A DNA stretch of 34,250 nt from Bacteroidales bacterium (GTDB lineage Bacteria; Bacteroidota; Bacteroidia; Bacteroidales; UBA932): positions 1 to 34,250 of the forward strand of contig JALFFZ010000151.1 of the NCBI GenBank assembly GCA_022777585.1, given 5' to 3'. The notes below the pieces were generated by a model that saw only the letters and a list, made by a program, of their open reading frames with translations, was not told where the DNA came from and searched no databases. The stretch's first letter is position 1. Each line of letters starts with the position of its first letter. Made by a program: the position numbers and the translations under genes. This document shows positions 16,258-23,980 of the stretch, piece by piece.

Positions 16258-17379
16258 GTGAGGATAGCTATCCTGTCGTGCTTTTACCCCTTCAGGGGAG
16301 GAATTGCCCAGTTCAATGCCAATCTGTATTTGGAACTGGGCAAATCTTCTATTGTAAAGGCATTCAATTTCAGCCGCCAGTATCCGGACATCCTCTTCCC
16401 GGGGAAAACGCAGTACGTGACGCCGGAGGACGAGGCGGTTCCGGTGGAAAGCGAAGCCGTGCTGGATACGGCAAACCCGCTGACATGGATATCCACAGCC
16501 CGTAAAATCAGGGAATGGAAACCGGATATCCTGATCATGAGATACTGGATGTCCTGGTTCGCCCCCTCGCTTGGCTATGTGGCAAGACACGTCGGGGAGA
16601 ATTGCAAGGTAGTGGCAATCCTCGACAATGTGGTCCCACACGAGCCGCGTTTCTTCGACACCCCGTTCACAAAGTATTTCCTCAAGGGTTGTGACGGCTT
16701 CGTGACAATGTGCGATGCCGTATCCTCTGACCTTCTGCGCCTCAGTCCGCATGCCCGCCACATTGTGAGGAATCATCCCCTCTATTCGCATTTCGGGGAG
16801 AAGCTCCCGAGACTTGCCGCAGAGGAAAAGCTCGGGCTGGAACACGGCAGGAAGAATATTCTGTTTTTCGGTCTGATAAGGCATTACAAGGGCCTGGACA
16901 TACTTCTCGAGGCATTTTCAGGACTCGGAGAAGATTATCAGCTCATCATTGCGGGAGAGCCGTACGGCTCATTCGAGCCTTATCAGAAAATCATTGACAG
17001 AATCCCCGGCAGGGAGAGAATTCATCTTTTCCCGAATTATATAAAGGATTCGGAGGTCAAGGATTATTTCTCGGCCGCTGACCTTACAGTTCTGCCATAC
17101 CGCTCAGCTACCCAGAGCGGCATAAGTTCGGTATCCTATCATTTCGAGGTGCCGATGATTGTGACCGCGGTCGGCGGGCTGAAGGAGACAATCGGGGACA
17201 CTGGCACGGGGATTGTTGCCGCAGACGTCTCGGCAGAATGCATCCGGGAGGAGATTGAGAATTATTTCAGCAATCCTGCCATAGGAGAAAGCTGCAAAAG
17301 CCATATCCGCGAAGAGAAGAAGAGGCTGTCCTGGGAGAATTTCAGCCGGGACCTTCTGAGTTTCGCAGAAGAATTGTGA
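16258..17379 (+). CDS. Glycosyltransferase, GT4-like GT-B fold
   Basis: The protein has 373 residues with a GTG start 8 bases after the preceding stop. MRIAILSCFYPFRGGIAQFN is a typical GT4 N-terminus with the glycine loop. The C-terminal half has NILFFGLIRHYKGLDILLEA, the nucleotide-sugar-binding start of GT-B family 4. It continues to LTVLPYRSATQSGISSV and MIVTAVGGLKETI. The usual E-x7-E region reads as an SGISSV-type variant, as in some GT4 subfamilies. It transfers a sugar from an activated donor, probably to a lipid or surface glycan acceptor. Neither donor nor acceptor can be read from sequence. It sits between envelope genes, which suggests envelope glycosylation. Confidence 0.85.
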   Translation: MRIAILSCFYPFRGGIAQFNANLYLELGKSSIVKAFNFSRQYPDILFPGKTQYVTPEDEAVPVESEAVLDTANPLTWISTARKIREWKPDILIMRYWMSWFAPSLGYVARHVGENCKVVAILDNVVPHEPRFFDTPFTKYFLKGCDGFVTMCDAVSSDLLRLSPHARHIVRNHPLYSHFGEKLPRLAAEEKLGLEHGRKNILFFGLIRHYKGLDILLEAFSGLGEDYQLIIAGEPYGSFEPYQKIIDRIPGRERIHLFPNYIKDSEVKDYFSAADLTVLPYRSATQSGISSVSYHFEVPMIVTAVGGLKETIGDTGTGIVAADVSAECIREEIENYFSNPAIGESCKSHIREEKKRLSWENFSRDLLSFAEEL

Positions 17380-17405
17380 TTGGTTCGCTACAAATTTTTC
17401 AGACA

Positions 17406-19157
17406 ATGCTGTTCAGACAGATAATATGCACGGCCCTATGTGCCGTCAGCCTGTTTTCCTTCAGTATCGGGGGAAGCGCACAGGGCTACACCCAGACTCC
17501 GGTGACAGTTTCAAAGGACAAGGTCAGAGGCAGTGACGGGAAGATCTACTATTCCCATACTGTTCAGGATCGTCAGACATTGTTCTCAATATCAAAGGCT
17601 TACGGGGTAGGCATTGACGAGATATGCGCCGCCAATCCGGATATGAAGCTGAAAGAGGAGGGCACGAAGAAGGGGGCGATTATATTCATTCCGGTAAAGG
17701 AGAATGCTCCGGCTGCGGGAAATGAGAACCCGGCAGGGAGCAATGTGGCCGTAAAGCCGACCGAGGATGAAGAAACAGCAAGACCGGCCGCCGACAAGAC
17801 GGGGGTCGCAACGTCCACAGTACCGGCTGTCAAGGAAAAGAAGCCTACACAGCAGGATTACACCGTGCACACGGTCAAGTGGTTCGAGGACATAGAGGAC
17901 ATCGCGGACGAGTATTCGGTGTCGGTGGAGGACATTATGAAGTTCAACGGCCTGAAGACCAAGAAGTTGAAGAAGCGTCAGAAGATTCGCATTCCTTCCG
18001 GTCCGGTAAGCGGCCCGGCTGAGGACATTGCCGTGGAGAAGCCGGAGGAAACAAAGGTTCCGGAAACTGACCGGAAGCCGGAAGGAAATGAGAATGAGGA
18101 CAATGTCACTTTCAACCGGAAGAGCAAGGTCAATGCTTTGCTGATGTTGCCTCTCGGAGCCTCCGCAAAGCCGAACGAGAACAGTATGGACTTCTACAGC
18201 GGAGCCCTTATCGCGATAGAGAATCTGAAGAAGGAAGGCATTGACATTGACCTGAGTGTCTATGACGTGGCCTCCGGCCTGCCGATCACGGAAGAGAGGC
18301 TCGCATCCAGCGATTTCACAATCGGGCCGGTAGGCAGGGACCAGGTGGGAAAAGTTCTCGAAATGGCTCCGGAGAGTACAGGTGTAATCTCCCCTCTCGA
18401 CCCGAGGACAGCTGATCTTGTAGGCGGGCACTCCAATATGATCCAGGCTCCGGCATCCACTGCGGAGCAGTACAGGGACCTTCTGAAATGGATTGAGGAG
18501 GAGAGAAGAAGCGGAGACAAAGTGTTTGTGCTCAGCGAGAAAGGTGTCGCACCGAGTTCCGGGATGACATTGATGAACGGTTTGCTCCAGGAGTCGGGCC
18601 TGAATTACAGCCAATATTCCTATGCAATTCTCCAAGGCAGGGAGGCTGTCAATTCTCTTGGAGGTCTAATGACCAGGACGGGTGTAAACCGCATTGTCAT
18701 CAATTCGGAAAGCGAGGCTTTCGTCAATGATGCCGTAAGGAATCTGGCGACATTGATCTTCAGGAAGTTCGACATTGTACTCTACAGCCCGTCCAAGATT
18801 CGCTCATTCGATACAATTGACACTGAAAACCTTCATTCTCTCAAGACCAGGGTTTCTTCCACTTACTTTGTGGACTACAACAGCAGGGACGTATCGGATT
18901 TTCTCCTGAAATACAGGGCGCTTTACCGTACAGAACCGACGCAGTTCGCATTCCACGGATATGACCTGACATACTATTTCATGAAGCATAAGTCATACTA
19001 CGGAAAGAACTGGATGAATTGCCTCGACAGTGACATATCCACAAATCTTCTCCAGACGGATTTCAGATTCGTAAGGAATGCTGACGGAGGATTCACCAAC
19101 AGCGGAATCAGGCGATTCGTATATGCGCCTGACTATTCTATCGTTCGTGTGAGATAG
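17406..19157 (+). CDS. LysM protein with periplasmic ligand-binding-like domain
   Basis: The protein has 583 residues. I chose the ATG at 17406 over an earlier GTG because it starts directly with a signal peptide (MLFRQIICTALCAVSLFSFS, ending near SAQG). A first LysM-type repeat spans about 49-97 (YYSHTVQDRQTLFSISKAYG to IIFIPV). A proline- and glutamate-rich linker follows, with a second LysM at about 152-198 (YTVHTVKWFEDIEDIADEYS to KIRIPSG). From about 243 to the end lies an alpha/beta domain (ALLMLPLGA, DFYSGALIAIENL, FTIGPVGRDQV) resembling type 1 periplasmic binding proteins. I infer a peptidoglycan-bound periplasmic protein. Its 3' end overlaps recN by 20 bases on the opposite strand. 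Confidence 0.82.
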   Translation: MLFRQIICTALCAVSLFSFSIGGSAQGYTQTPVTVSKDKVRGSDGKIYYSHTVQDRQTLFSISKAYGVGIDEICAANPDMKLKEEGTKKGAIIFIPVKENAPAAGNENPAGSNVAVKPTEDEETARPAADKTGVATSTVPAVKEKKPTQQDYTVHTVKWFEDIEDIADEYSVSVEDIMKFNGLKTKKLKKRQKIRIPSGPVSGPAEDIAVEKPEETKVPETDRKPEGNENEDNVTFNRKSKVNALLMLPLGASAKPNENSMDFYSGALIAIENLKKEGIDIDLSVYDVASGLPITEERLASSDFTIGPVGRDQVGKVLEMAPESTGVISPLDPRTADLVGGHSNMIQAPASTAEQYRDLLKWIEEERRSGDKVFVLSEKGVAPSSGMTLMNGLLQESGLNYSQYSYAILQGREAVNSLGGLMTRTGVNRIVINSESEAFVNDAVRNLATLIFRKFDIVLYSPSKIRSFDTIDTENLHSLKTRVSSTYFVDYNSRDVSDFLLKYRALYRTEPTQFAFHGYDLTYYFMKHKSYYGKNWMNCLDSDISTNLLQTDFRFVRNADGGFTNSGIRRFVYAPDYSIVRVR

Positions 19158-20850
19158 GGGAAATCTGCTTCGATAATAATGCCTCGGCATTTGCAACGGC
19201 TTCGGGAGTAATCTCGGAGCCGCTGAGCATTCTGGCGATTTCATTGACCCTGTCGCCTCCTGAAATGCGCCTGATCTCTGTTCCGGCCTTGTCTCCTGAA
19301 AATTTCTTGGTGACAATGTAGTGAGCGTCGCCCTTGGCTGCGACCTGCGGCAGATGGGTAATGGCAAATACCTGCATATAGGCTCCCATCGAGCAGATCA
19401 TTGAGCCCATCTTGTCTGCAGCACTGCCTGAAACACCCGTGTCGATTTCGTCGAAAATCATTGCCGGCATATTGGTATATCGCGCCATCATTGCCTTGAG
19501 TGACAGCATTATACGTGAAAGCTCACCTCCGGACGCGCATTTTGCTACATCGACAGGAGAGGTGCCGGTCGAGGAGAACACGAAAAGAATGGAATCCTTC
19601 CCTTCAGGTCCCGGCGCGGCATCCCCGAGGACGACATCGAAGACTGACCTTTCAAGATCCAGAGAGCGGATCAGCGTGCAGACTGACCCGGCAAAGCCCT
19701 TCACAGCGGCTCTGCGTGCAATGGAAAGGGACTCGGCGGCATTGTCATAAGTCTTTTCCGCCAGAATGATTTCCTTCTCAATGCCTGCAATTTTCTCCTC
19801 AAGCCCGGACGTGTCCGCCAATGAGGAGGCAAGTCCGTCGCGGACTGCGATAAGTTCCGTTATTGTAAGGCAATTATGCTTCTTCAGCAGGCCGTAGAGA
19901 AGGGAAAGCCTGTCCTCTACCTGAGCAAGCCTGTCCTCGGACACCTCAGTAGCCTCCTCTTTTGTCTCAATGTCGTCAAGAATGTCATCCAGTTCAAGCC
20001 TGGAGGACTCAATCCGCCCGGAAAGTTCCTTCAGTTCAGGGATATAGACTGAAAGTTTGTCCAGAATCCTGCAGGCTTCCTTCAAACGGGAATCCAACGG
20101 CATTGATTCGGTCTCATCCCTGCCGAAAAGGGATTCTATCAGGCAGAGAGAGGACTTTATTTCCTCAGCATTGGCAAGCCTTTTCTGCTCAGCCTCAAGG
20201 TCCTCGATTTCACCCTCCGACAATGATGCGGACATGAGCTGGTCGAGAAGGGCCTGATTGTAGTCCTGCTCGGAACTGAGGGAGGCCAGCCTGGATTTCA
20301 TTGTCTCCAGCTCGCGTTTCATGCCGGCAAGAGCTGTCCATGCAGATCGGCAGGTCTCAAGTAGGGCCTTGTCGCCGGCGTAATGGTCCAGCATTGACAT
20401 CTGGAACTGCTTGTCACGCAGCATCATCGTCTCGTGCTGGGAATGTATGTCAATGAGGCCGGACGAAAGTTCAGAAAGGAGTTTGACCGGGGCCGGGCAG
20501 TCATTGACAAATGTCCTCGACCGGCCGTTGCGAGACAATACACGTCTGATAATCAGCACTCCTTCTCCTGTTTCCGGAGACAGGCCGGACTCGACCCCGT
20601 TTTCCTCAAGCAGCGCGGCCATACGACCGCTTTCATCCTTCACGCTGAACTCGGCCTCCACCACGCAACTGTCCCCCGCCGGTCCGATTGCAGAGAGATC
20701 CGCCTTGGAACCGAGGGCGAGCGAGAGGGCCCCCAGAATTATGGACTTTCCGGCGCCGGTCTGTCCGGTTATAATGATGAGACCCGCCGGGAATTCAATA
20801 TCCAGCGAGTCTATCAGTACATAATTCCTTATGCTCAGCGAACGAAGCAT
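19138..20850 (-). CDS. recN: DNA repair ATPase RecN
   Basis: The 570-residue SMC-like protein begins MLRSLSIRNYVLIDSLDIEF. Walker A is GQTGAGKS (about 29-36). The central region is two charged helical arms for a coiled coil (about 155-370). The ABC signature is SGGELSRIMLSLK and Walker B is MIFDEIDTGVSG. FAITHLPQVAAKGDAHY is the conserved switch region. RecN acts in double-strand-break repair and helps hold DNA ends together. The length matches the family. It starts 2 bases after the rpoZ stop and is last in trxB-bamD-rpoZ-recN. Its tail overlaps the convergent LysM gene, so no separate terminator fits between them. Confidence 0.96.
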   Translation of the reverse strand: MLRSLSIRNYVLIDSLDIEFPAGLIIITGQTGAGKSIILGALSLALGSKADLSAIGPAGDSCVVEAEFSVKDESGRMAALLEENGVESGLSPETGEGVLIIRRVLSRNGRSRTFVNDCPAPVKLLSELSSGLIDIHSQHETMMLRDKQFQMSMLDHYAGDKALLETCRSAWTALAGMKRELETMKSRLASLSSEQDYNQALLDQLMSASLSEGEIEDLEAEQKRLANAEEIKSSLCLIESLFGRDETESMPLDSRLKEACRILDKLSVYIPELKELSGRIESSRLELDDILDDIETKEEATEVSEDRLAQVEDRLSLLYGLLKKHNCLTITELIAVRDGLASSLADTSGLEEKIAGIEKEIILAEKTYDNAAESLSIARRAAVKGFAGSVCTLIRSLDLERSVFDVVLGDAAPGPEGKDSILFVFSSTGTSPVDVAKCASGGELSRIMLSLKAMMARYTNMPAMIFDEIDTGVSGSAADKMGSMICSMGAYMQVFAITHLPQVAAKGDAHYIVTKKFSGDKAGTEIRRISGGDRVNEIARMLSGSEITPEAVANAEALLSKQISPISHER

Positions 20851-20852
20851 AT

Positions 20853-21191
20853 CTATTCAGCTTTTTCATCCTCTTCCCCATCGTGGCGGGCTGTCCTGTA
20901 GGAAAGTTCACCTGCCTGGAACTCTTCTATGGCAACAAGCACAGGTTTCGGCTGCCTTTCATAGAATTTTGAAATCTCGATCTGCTCACGGTTCTCGAAC
21001 ACTTCGTCCATAGAGTCGCGGTCGTTCTTGAAATCTTCAAGCTTCTTGTTAAGTTCCTTCTTCTCCGCCAGGGCAATCTGGTTGGCCCTCTTGGCGAGAA
21101 TCACTACGGTCTCGTAGATATTTCCGGTCGGTGCAGCGAGATATTTTATATCCCTTGTCACCGTGTTCTGCGGTACATTTTTCTTGTCCAT
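20853..21191 (-). CDS. rpoZ: RNA polymerase omega subunit, Rpb6-like (Bacteroidetes type)
   Basis: The protein has 112 residues. NTVTRDIKYLAAPTGNIYETVVILAKRANQI carries the omega/Rpb6 helix region, and the acidic tail is DGEEDEKAE. The form is longer than the enterobacterial omega N-terminus and matches the version annotated in Bacteroidetes between bamD and coaBC. It assists assembly of beta-prime into RNA polymerase. Here it lies 56 bases after bamD and recN follows after 2 bases. No Bacteroidota promoter element is visible upstream, so it is probably read with bamD. Confidence 0.85.
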   Translation of the reverse strand: MDKKNVPQNTVTRDIKYLAAPTGNIYETVVILAKRANQIALAEKKELNKKLEDFKNDRDSMDEVFENREQIEISKFYERQPKPVLVAIEEFQAGELSYRTARHDGEEDEKAE

Positions 21192-21247
21192 ACTATAGAA
21201 AATACATTTTATACATTTTCATATACTGCGGTAATGTCGCCGCGGTT

Positions 21248-22132
21248 TCATTTTTTTTCAGACTTGGCTCCCGCCTTGCGCTCCTTCTCAAACTCCTTCT
21301 CCTTCATATTGAGTTCCTCCTCGGAGCCTACATATTTCCCGAGTGCCTTCTGTGCCCTGGCATACAGCACCTTGAGTTCCTTCGTATATGGTGATACAGG
21401 GATTTCGCCAATGAAGTTGAGGTAGTCGTCAATGAATGTCATATATCTTTCCTTCTGCTTCGAGGCAACGCTCAACTGGGCATATTTATACGATGACTTT
21501 GCAATATAATACAGGATTTCCTCCCTGTAAACATTTTCGGAATTTTCCTTGAGGATATTTCTGAAGGCTACTCTGGAAGCCTTGTAATCCTCCATCTTGT
21601 AGTATAGACGGGCGGACTCATAGGCTTTGTGGTCAAGGCGCTCCTTGAGGTCGGCCAGCATTGACTTGCATTCCTCCTCGTGAGGATTGGCAGCGCCATA
21701 GTCCTTCTGATATTCGTAAATGGCGGCAATCGCAACCCTCGTCGGGTTCTGGTCGAGCTCATAGCGGTATGTGGACTTGTAAAGGCAGTCAAGGCGCAGG
21801 AAGCGGGCATCCTCCGCAAACGGGCTGCGGGGGTATGTGGACACGAACTTGGTGAAATTGGCCTCCGCAGTAATGAAGTCCTTGTACCTGTAGTTGCTCA
21901 AACCCCAATAATACTGGACGGTGTCATCCTTGCTTGTTCCCTCGGTGAGCACTGACATTGACTCGAACAATGCGGCGGCCTTCTGGTATTTTCCCTGATT
22001 GAAATAATCGAAAGCGGCAGCGTATTTGGCATCCACGTCGTTGCTGGAAAGCAATGTGTCATACTGGGAACGGCATGATGCTGCAGCCACAAGGGCGGCC
22101 ACGCACCAGAGGAGTTTTCTTGAAAAATTCAT
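21248..22132 (-). CDS. bamD: BamD, outer-membrane assembly lipoprotein
   Basis: I use the ATG at 22132, which gives MNFSRKLLWCVAALVAAASC: a lipoprotein signal with the acylated cysteine at residue 20 and 294 residues in total. An alternative ATG at 22162 overlaps the trxB stop in an ATGA arrangement and adds ten residues. TPR-like helices follow: AFDYFNQGKYQKAAALFES, YYWGLSNYRYKDFITAEANF and FVSTYPRSPFAEDARF are the standard BamD repeats. The tail is rich in lysine and glutamate. BamD is the essential lipoprotein partner of BamA in outer-membrane protein insertion. The gene follows trxB and precedes rpoZ. Confidence 0.93.
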   Translation of the reverse strand: MNFSRKLLWCVAALVAAASCRSQYDTLLSSNDVDAKYAAAFDYFNQGKYQKAAALFESMSVLTEGTSKDDTVQYYWGLSNYRYKDFITAEANFTKFVSTYPRSPFAEDARFLRLDCLYKSTYRYELDQNPTRVAIAAIYEYQKDYGAANPHEEECKSMLADLKERLDHKAYESARLYYKMEDYKASRVAFRNILKENSENVYREEILYYIAKSSYKYAQLSVASKQKERYMTFIDDYLNFIGEIPVSPYTKELKVLYARAQKALGKYVGSEEELNMKEKEFEKERKAGAKSEKK

Positions 22133-22158
22133 TTGCTTCAATATCTTCACGTTGAATA

Positions 22159-23094
22159 TCATTTGCTTGTATGTGCGTTCAGGAACCTCTCGACATCCAA
22201 AGCGGCCCTGCAGCCGGATGCCGCAGCCGTCACTGCCTGCCTGTAGTCAGGATCCTGTACGTCACCGGCCGCAAAGACACCCTCGACATTGGTCCTGGAT
22301 GTCTTGCCCTCGGTGATGATATATCCGTTTTCGTCAGTATTGACCCATTCGCGGAAGAGGTCGGAATTCGGATGGTGTCCAATCCCGAGGAAAAAGCCGT
22401 CGACCTTGATATCAAAAACCTTACCATCTTTCCGGAGAATGCGGACTCCGGTCACACCGGACTCGTCGCCGAGGACTTCCTGGGTATTGCAATTCCAGAG
22501 AACTTCGATGTTAGATGTGGCAGCGACGCGCTCCTGCATCGCCTTGGATGCCCTGAAGACATCCCTGCGTACTATCATATAGACTTTGGAGCAGAGGTTT
22601 GCCAGATAGGTGGCCTCCTCGCAGGCAGTGTCCCCGCCTCCGACCACTGCAACGACTTTCTTCCTGTAGAAAAATCCGTCGCAGGTGGCGCAGGCCGATA
22701 CGCCCAGCCCCTTGAATTTCTGCTCAGACGGAAGTCCAAGATATTTGGCAACAGCTCCTGTAGCAATGATGACGGTCTCCGCCTTGATGATATTCCCCTT
22801 TTCATCCTCCAAAGTGAAAGGCCTCTCCGAAAGGTCAACCCTGGCGATCCTTCCTGAACGGATATCAGCGCCGAAACGGGCCGCCTGCCCCTTCATTGAC
22901 GCCATAAGCATATTGGCATCGATTCCATTCTCGAAACCTGGATAGTTCTCGATTTCAGTGGTGGTGGTAAGCTGTCCGCCCGGTTCCATCCCCTCATAAA
23001 GTACGGGGCTGATTCCGGCACGGCCTGCATATATTGCTGAAGTGTATCCGGCAGGGCCTGAGCCGATGATAAGACATCTTGTATGCTGTTCCAT
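22159..23094 (-). CDS. trxB: Thioredoxin-disulfide reductase
   Basis: The protein has 311 residues from the ATG at 23094; a TTG two codons earlier is less likely. FAD binding is GSGPAG (about 11-16). The redox pair is in ACATCDG (cysteines near 135 and 138). NADPH binding is VVGGGDTACEEA (about 150-161), and the C-terminal FAD contact is VEGVFAAGDV. The enzyme uses NADPH to reduce thioredoxin in the cytoplasm. It is first in the trxB-bamD-rpoZ-recN unit, with a TATATTTG -7 element at 23118-23125, about 24 bases upstream. Confidence 0.96.
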   Translation of the reverse strand: MEQHTRCLIIGSGPAGYTSAIYAGRAGISPVLYEGMEPGGQLTTTTEIENYPGFENGIDANMLMASMKGQAARFGADIRSGRIARVDLSERPFTLEDEKGNIIKAETVIIATGAVAKYLGLPSEQKFKGLGVSACATCDGFFYRKKVVAVVGGGDTACEEATYLANLCSKVYMIVRRDVFRASKAMQERVAATSNIEVLWNCNTQEVLGDESGVTGVRILRKDGKVFDIKVDGFFLGIGHHPNSDLFREWVNTDENGYIITEGKTSRTNVEGVFAAGDVQDPDYRQAVTAAASGCRAALDVERFLNAHTSK

Positions 23095-23117
23095 AATCAA
23101 AATCGTTTTTTAACTTA

Positions 23118-23125
23118 CAAATATA
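23118..23125 (-). promoter_or_regulatory. -7 element for trxB-bamD-rpoZ-recN
   Basis: TATATTTG on the minus strand is a full TAnnTTTG match, 23 bases before the trxB ATG. No convincing -33 TTTG is present. The remaining bases of the 199-base trxB-radC gap are AT-rich; I see no RNA gene or clear radC promoter there. Confidence 0.55.
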
Positions 23126-23293
23126 GTGAAGTAATTTGAAATAATTGCCTGATTGAGGTTTGAAAATATGGTAGTGGATTCTTCCATAAAAATTTAAAAT
23201 TCATATAAATCGTACCACCTGACCGCTGAACCGCAGGTTTAATTTGCCGATGTTGTATATCTTGCGGAGCAGAAACCGATAAAACTGGCAACA

Positions 23294-23974
23294 ATGAAAC
23301 TGAAGGAAATGAATCTGGAAGACCGGCCGCGGGAGAGGCTGGTGGCGAAGGGGCCGGGAGCCCTGGGGAATGCGGAACTGACTGCAATATTGCTCAGGAC
23401 CGGAGGAGGCGGAATGAACGTGCTGGAGACGGCTCAGGCCTTGCTGGCATCTGCGGGCAGTCTTTCGGGGCTTTCTGCAATGTCGCTTGAGAAAATGATG
23501 GAGACCAAGGGAATAGGGGTAGACAAGGCGGTGACAATAAGCGCCGCCTTTGAGCTCGGCAGGAGATTTGCCGCGGAAAAGGCGCAGTCTCCTGTTCAAA
23601 TCACATCTGCGGGGCAAATCTATGGAATAATGCATCCTCTGCTGAAGGGTCTGGACCACGAAGAATGCTGGGTATTCTACCTCAACAGGGCAAACCGGAT
23701 CATCTTCAAGGAAAGGCTGACCACGGGAGGACAGTCAAGCACGGTTATGGATTCGGGAATAGTTATCCGCAAGGCATTGGAAAAGAAGGCATTGGGCCTT
23801 ATACTCTGCCACAACCATCCCTCCGGCAGTCCGATACCGGGGACTGCAGACGCAAAGCAGACAGAATCATTGAAGAAGGGTGCGGAAACGTTCGGAATAT
23901 CCCTGCTGGACCACGTAATCATAGGCGACAACTGCTATTACAGCTTCGCCGACGAGGAGATTTCGTGGGTGTAA
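23294..23974 (+). CDS. radC: RadC-family JAB/JAMM domain protein
   Basis: The 226-residue protein has a helix-hairpin-helix-like N-terminal part: PRERLVAKGPGALGNAELTA, then LEKMMETKGIGVDKAVTI. A C-terminal MPN+/JAMM domain follows. The metal motif HNHPSGSPIPGTAD supplies H173, H175 and D186, with glutamate near residue 123. This is the standard RadC (DUF2466) architecture. The historic link to DNA repair has been questioned, and the biochemical role is unsettled. All metal-ligand residues are present, so the protein should be an intact metalloenzyme. It converges on miaB with only 6 bases between stop codons. Confidence 0.92.
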   Translation: MKLKEMNLEDRPRERLVAKGPGALGNAELTAILLRTGGGGMNVLETAQALLASAGSLSGLSAMSLEKMMETKGIGVDKAVTISAAFELGRRFAAEKAQSPVQITSAGQIYGIMHPLLKGLDHEECWVFYLNRANRIIFKERLTTGGQSSTVMDSGIVIRKALEKKALGLILCHNHPSGSPIPGTADAKQTESLKKGAETFGISLLDHVIIGDNCYYSFADEEISWV

Positions 23975-23980
23975 TTCCTC

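Noticed and set aside
16108..16884. 258-codon open frame on the minus strand
   Set aside because: Runs across the antisense of the second OmpH gene and the glycosyltransferase gene; no domain seen.
17592..18635. 347-codon open frame on the minus strand
   Set aside because: Antisense to the LysM protein gene; no recognisable domain.
23095..23293. RNA gene or riboswitch in the trxB-radC gap
   Set aside because: No cloverleaf, conserved riboswitch core or stable long stem visible; only the trxB -7 element is supportable.
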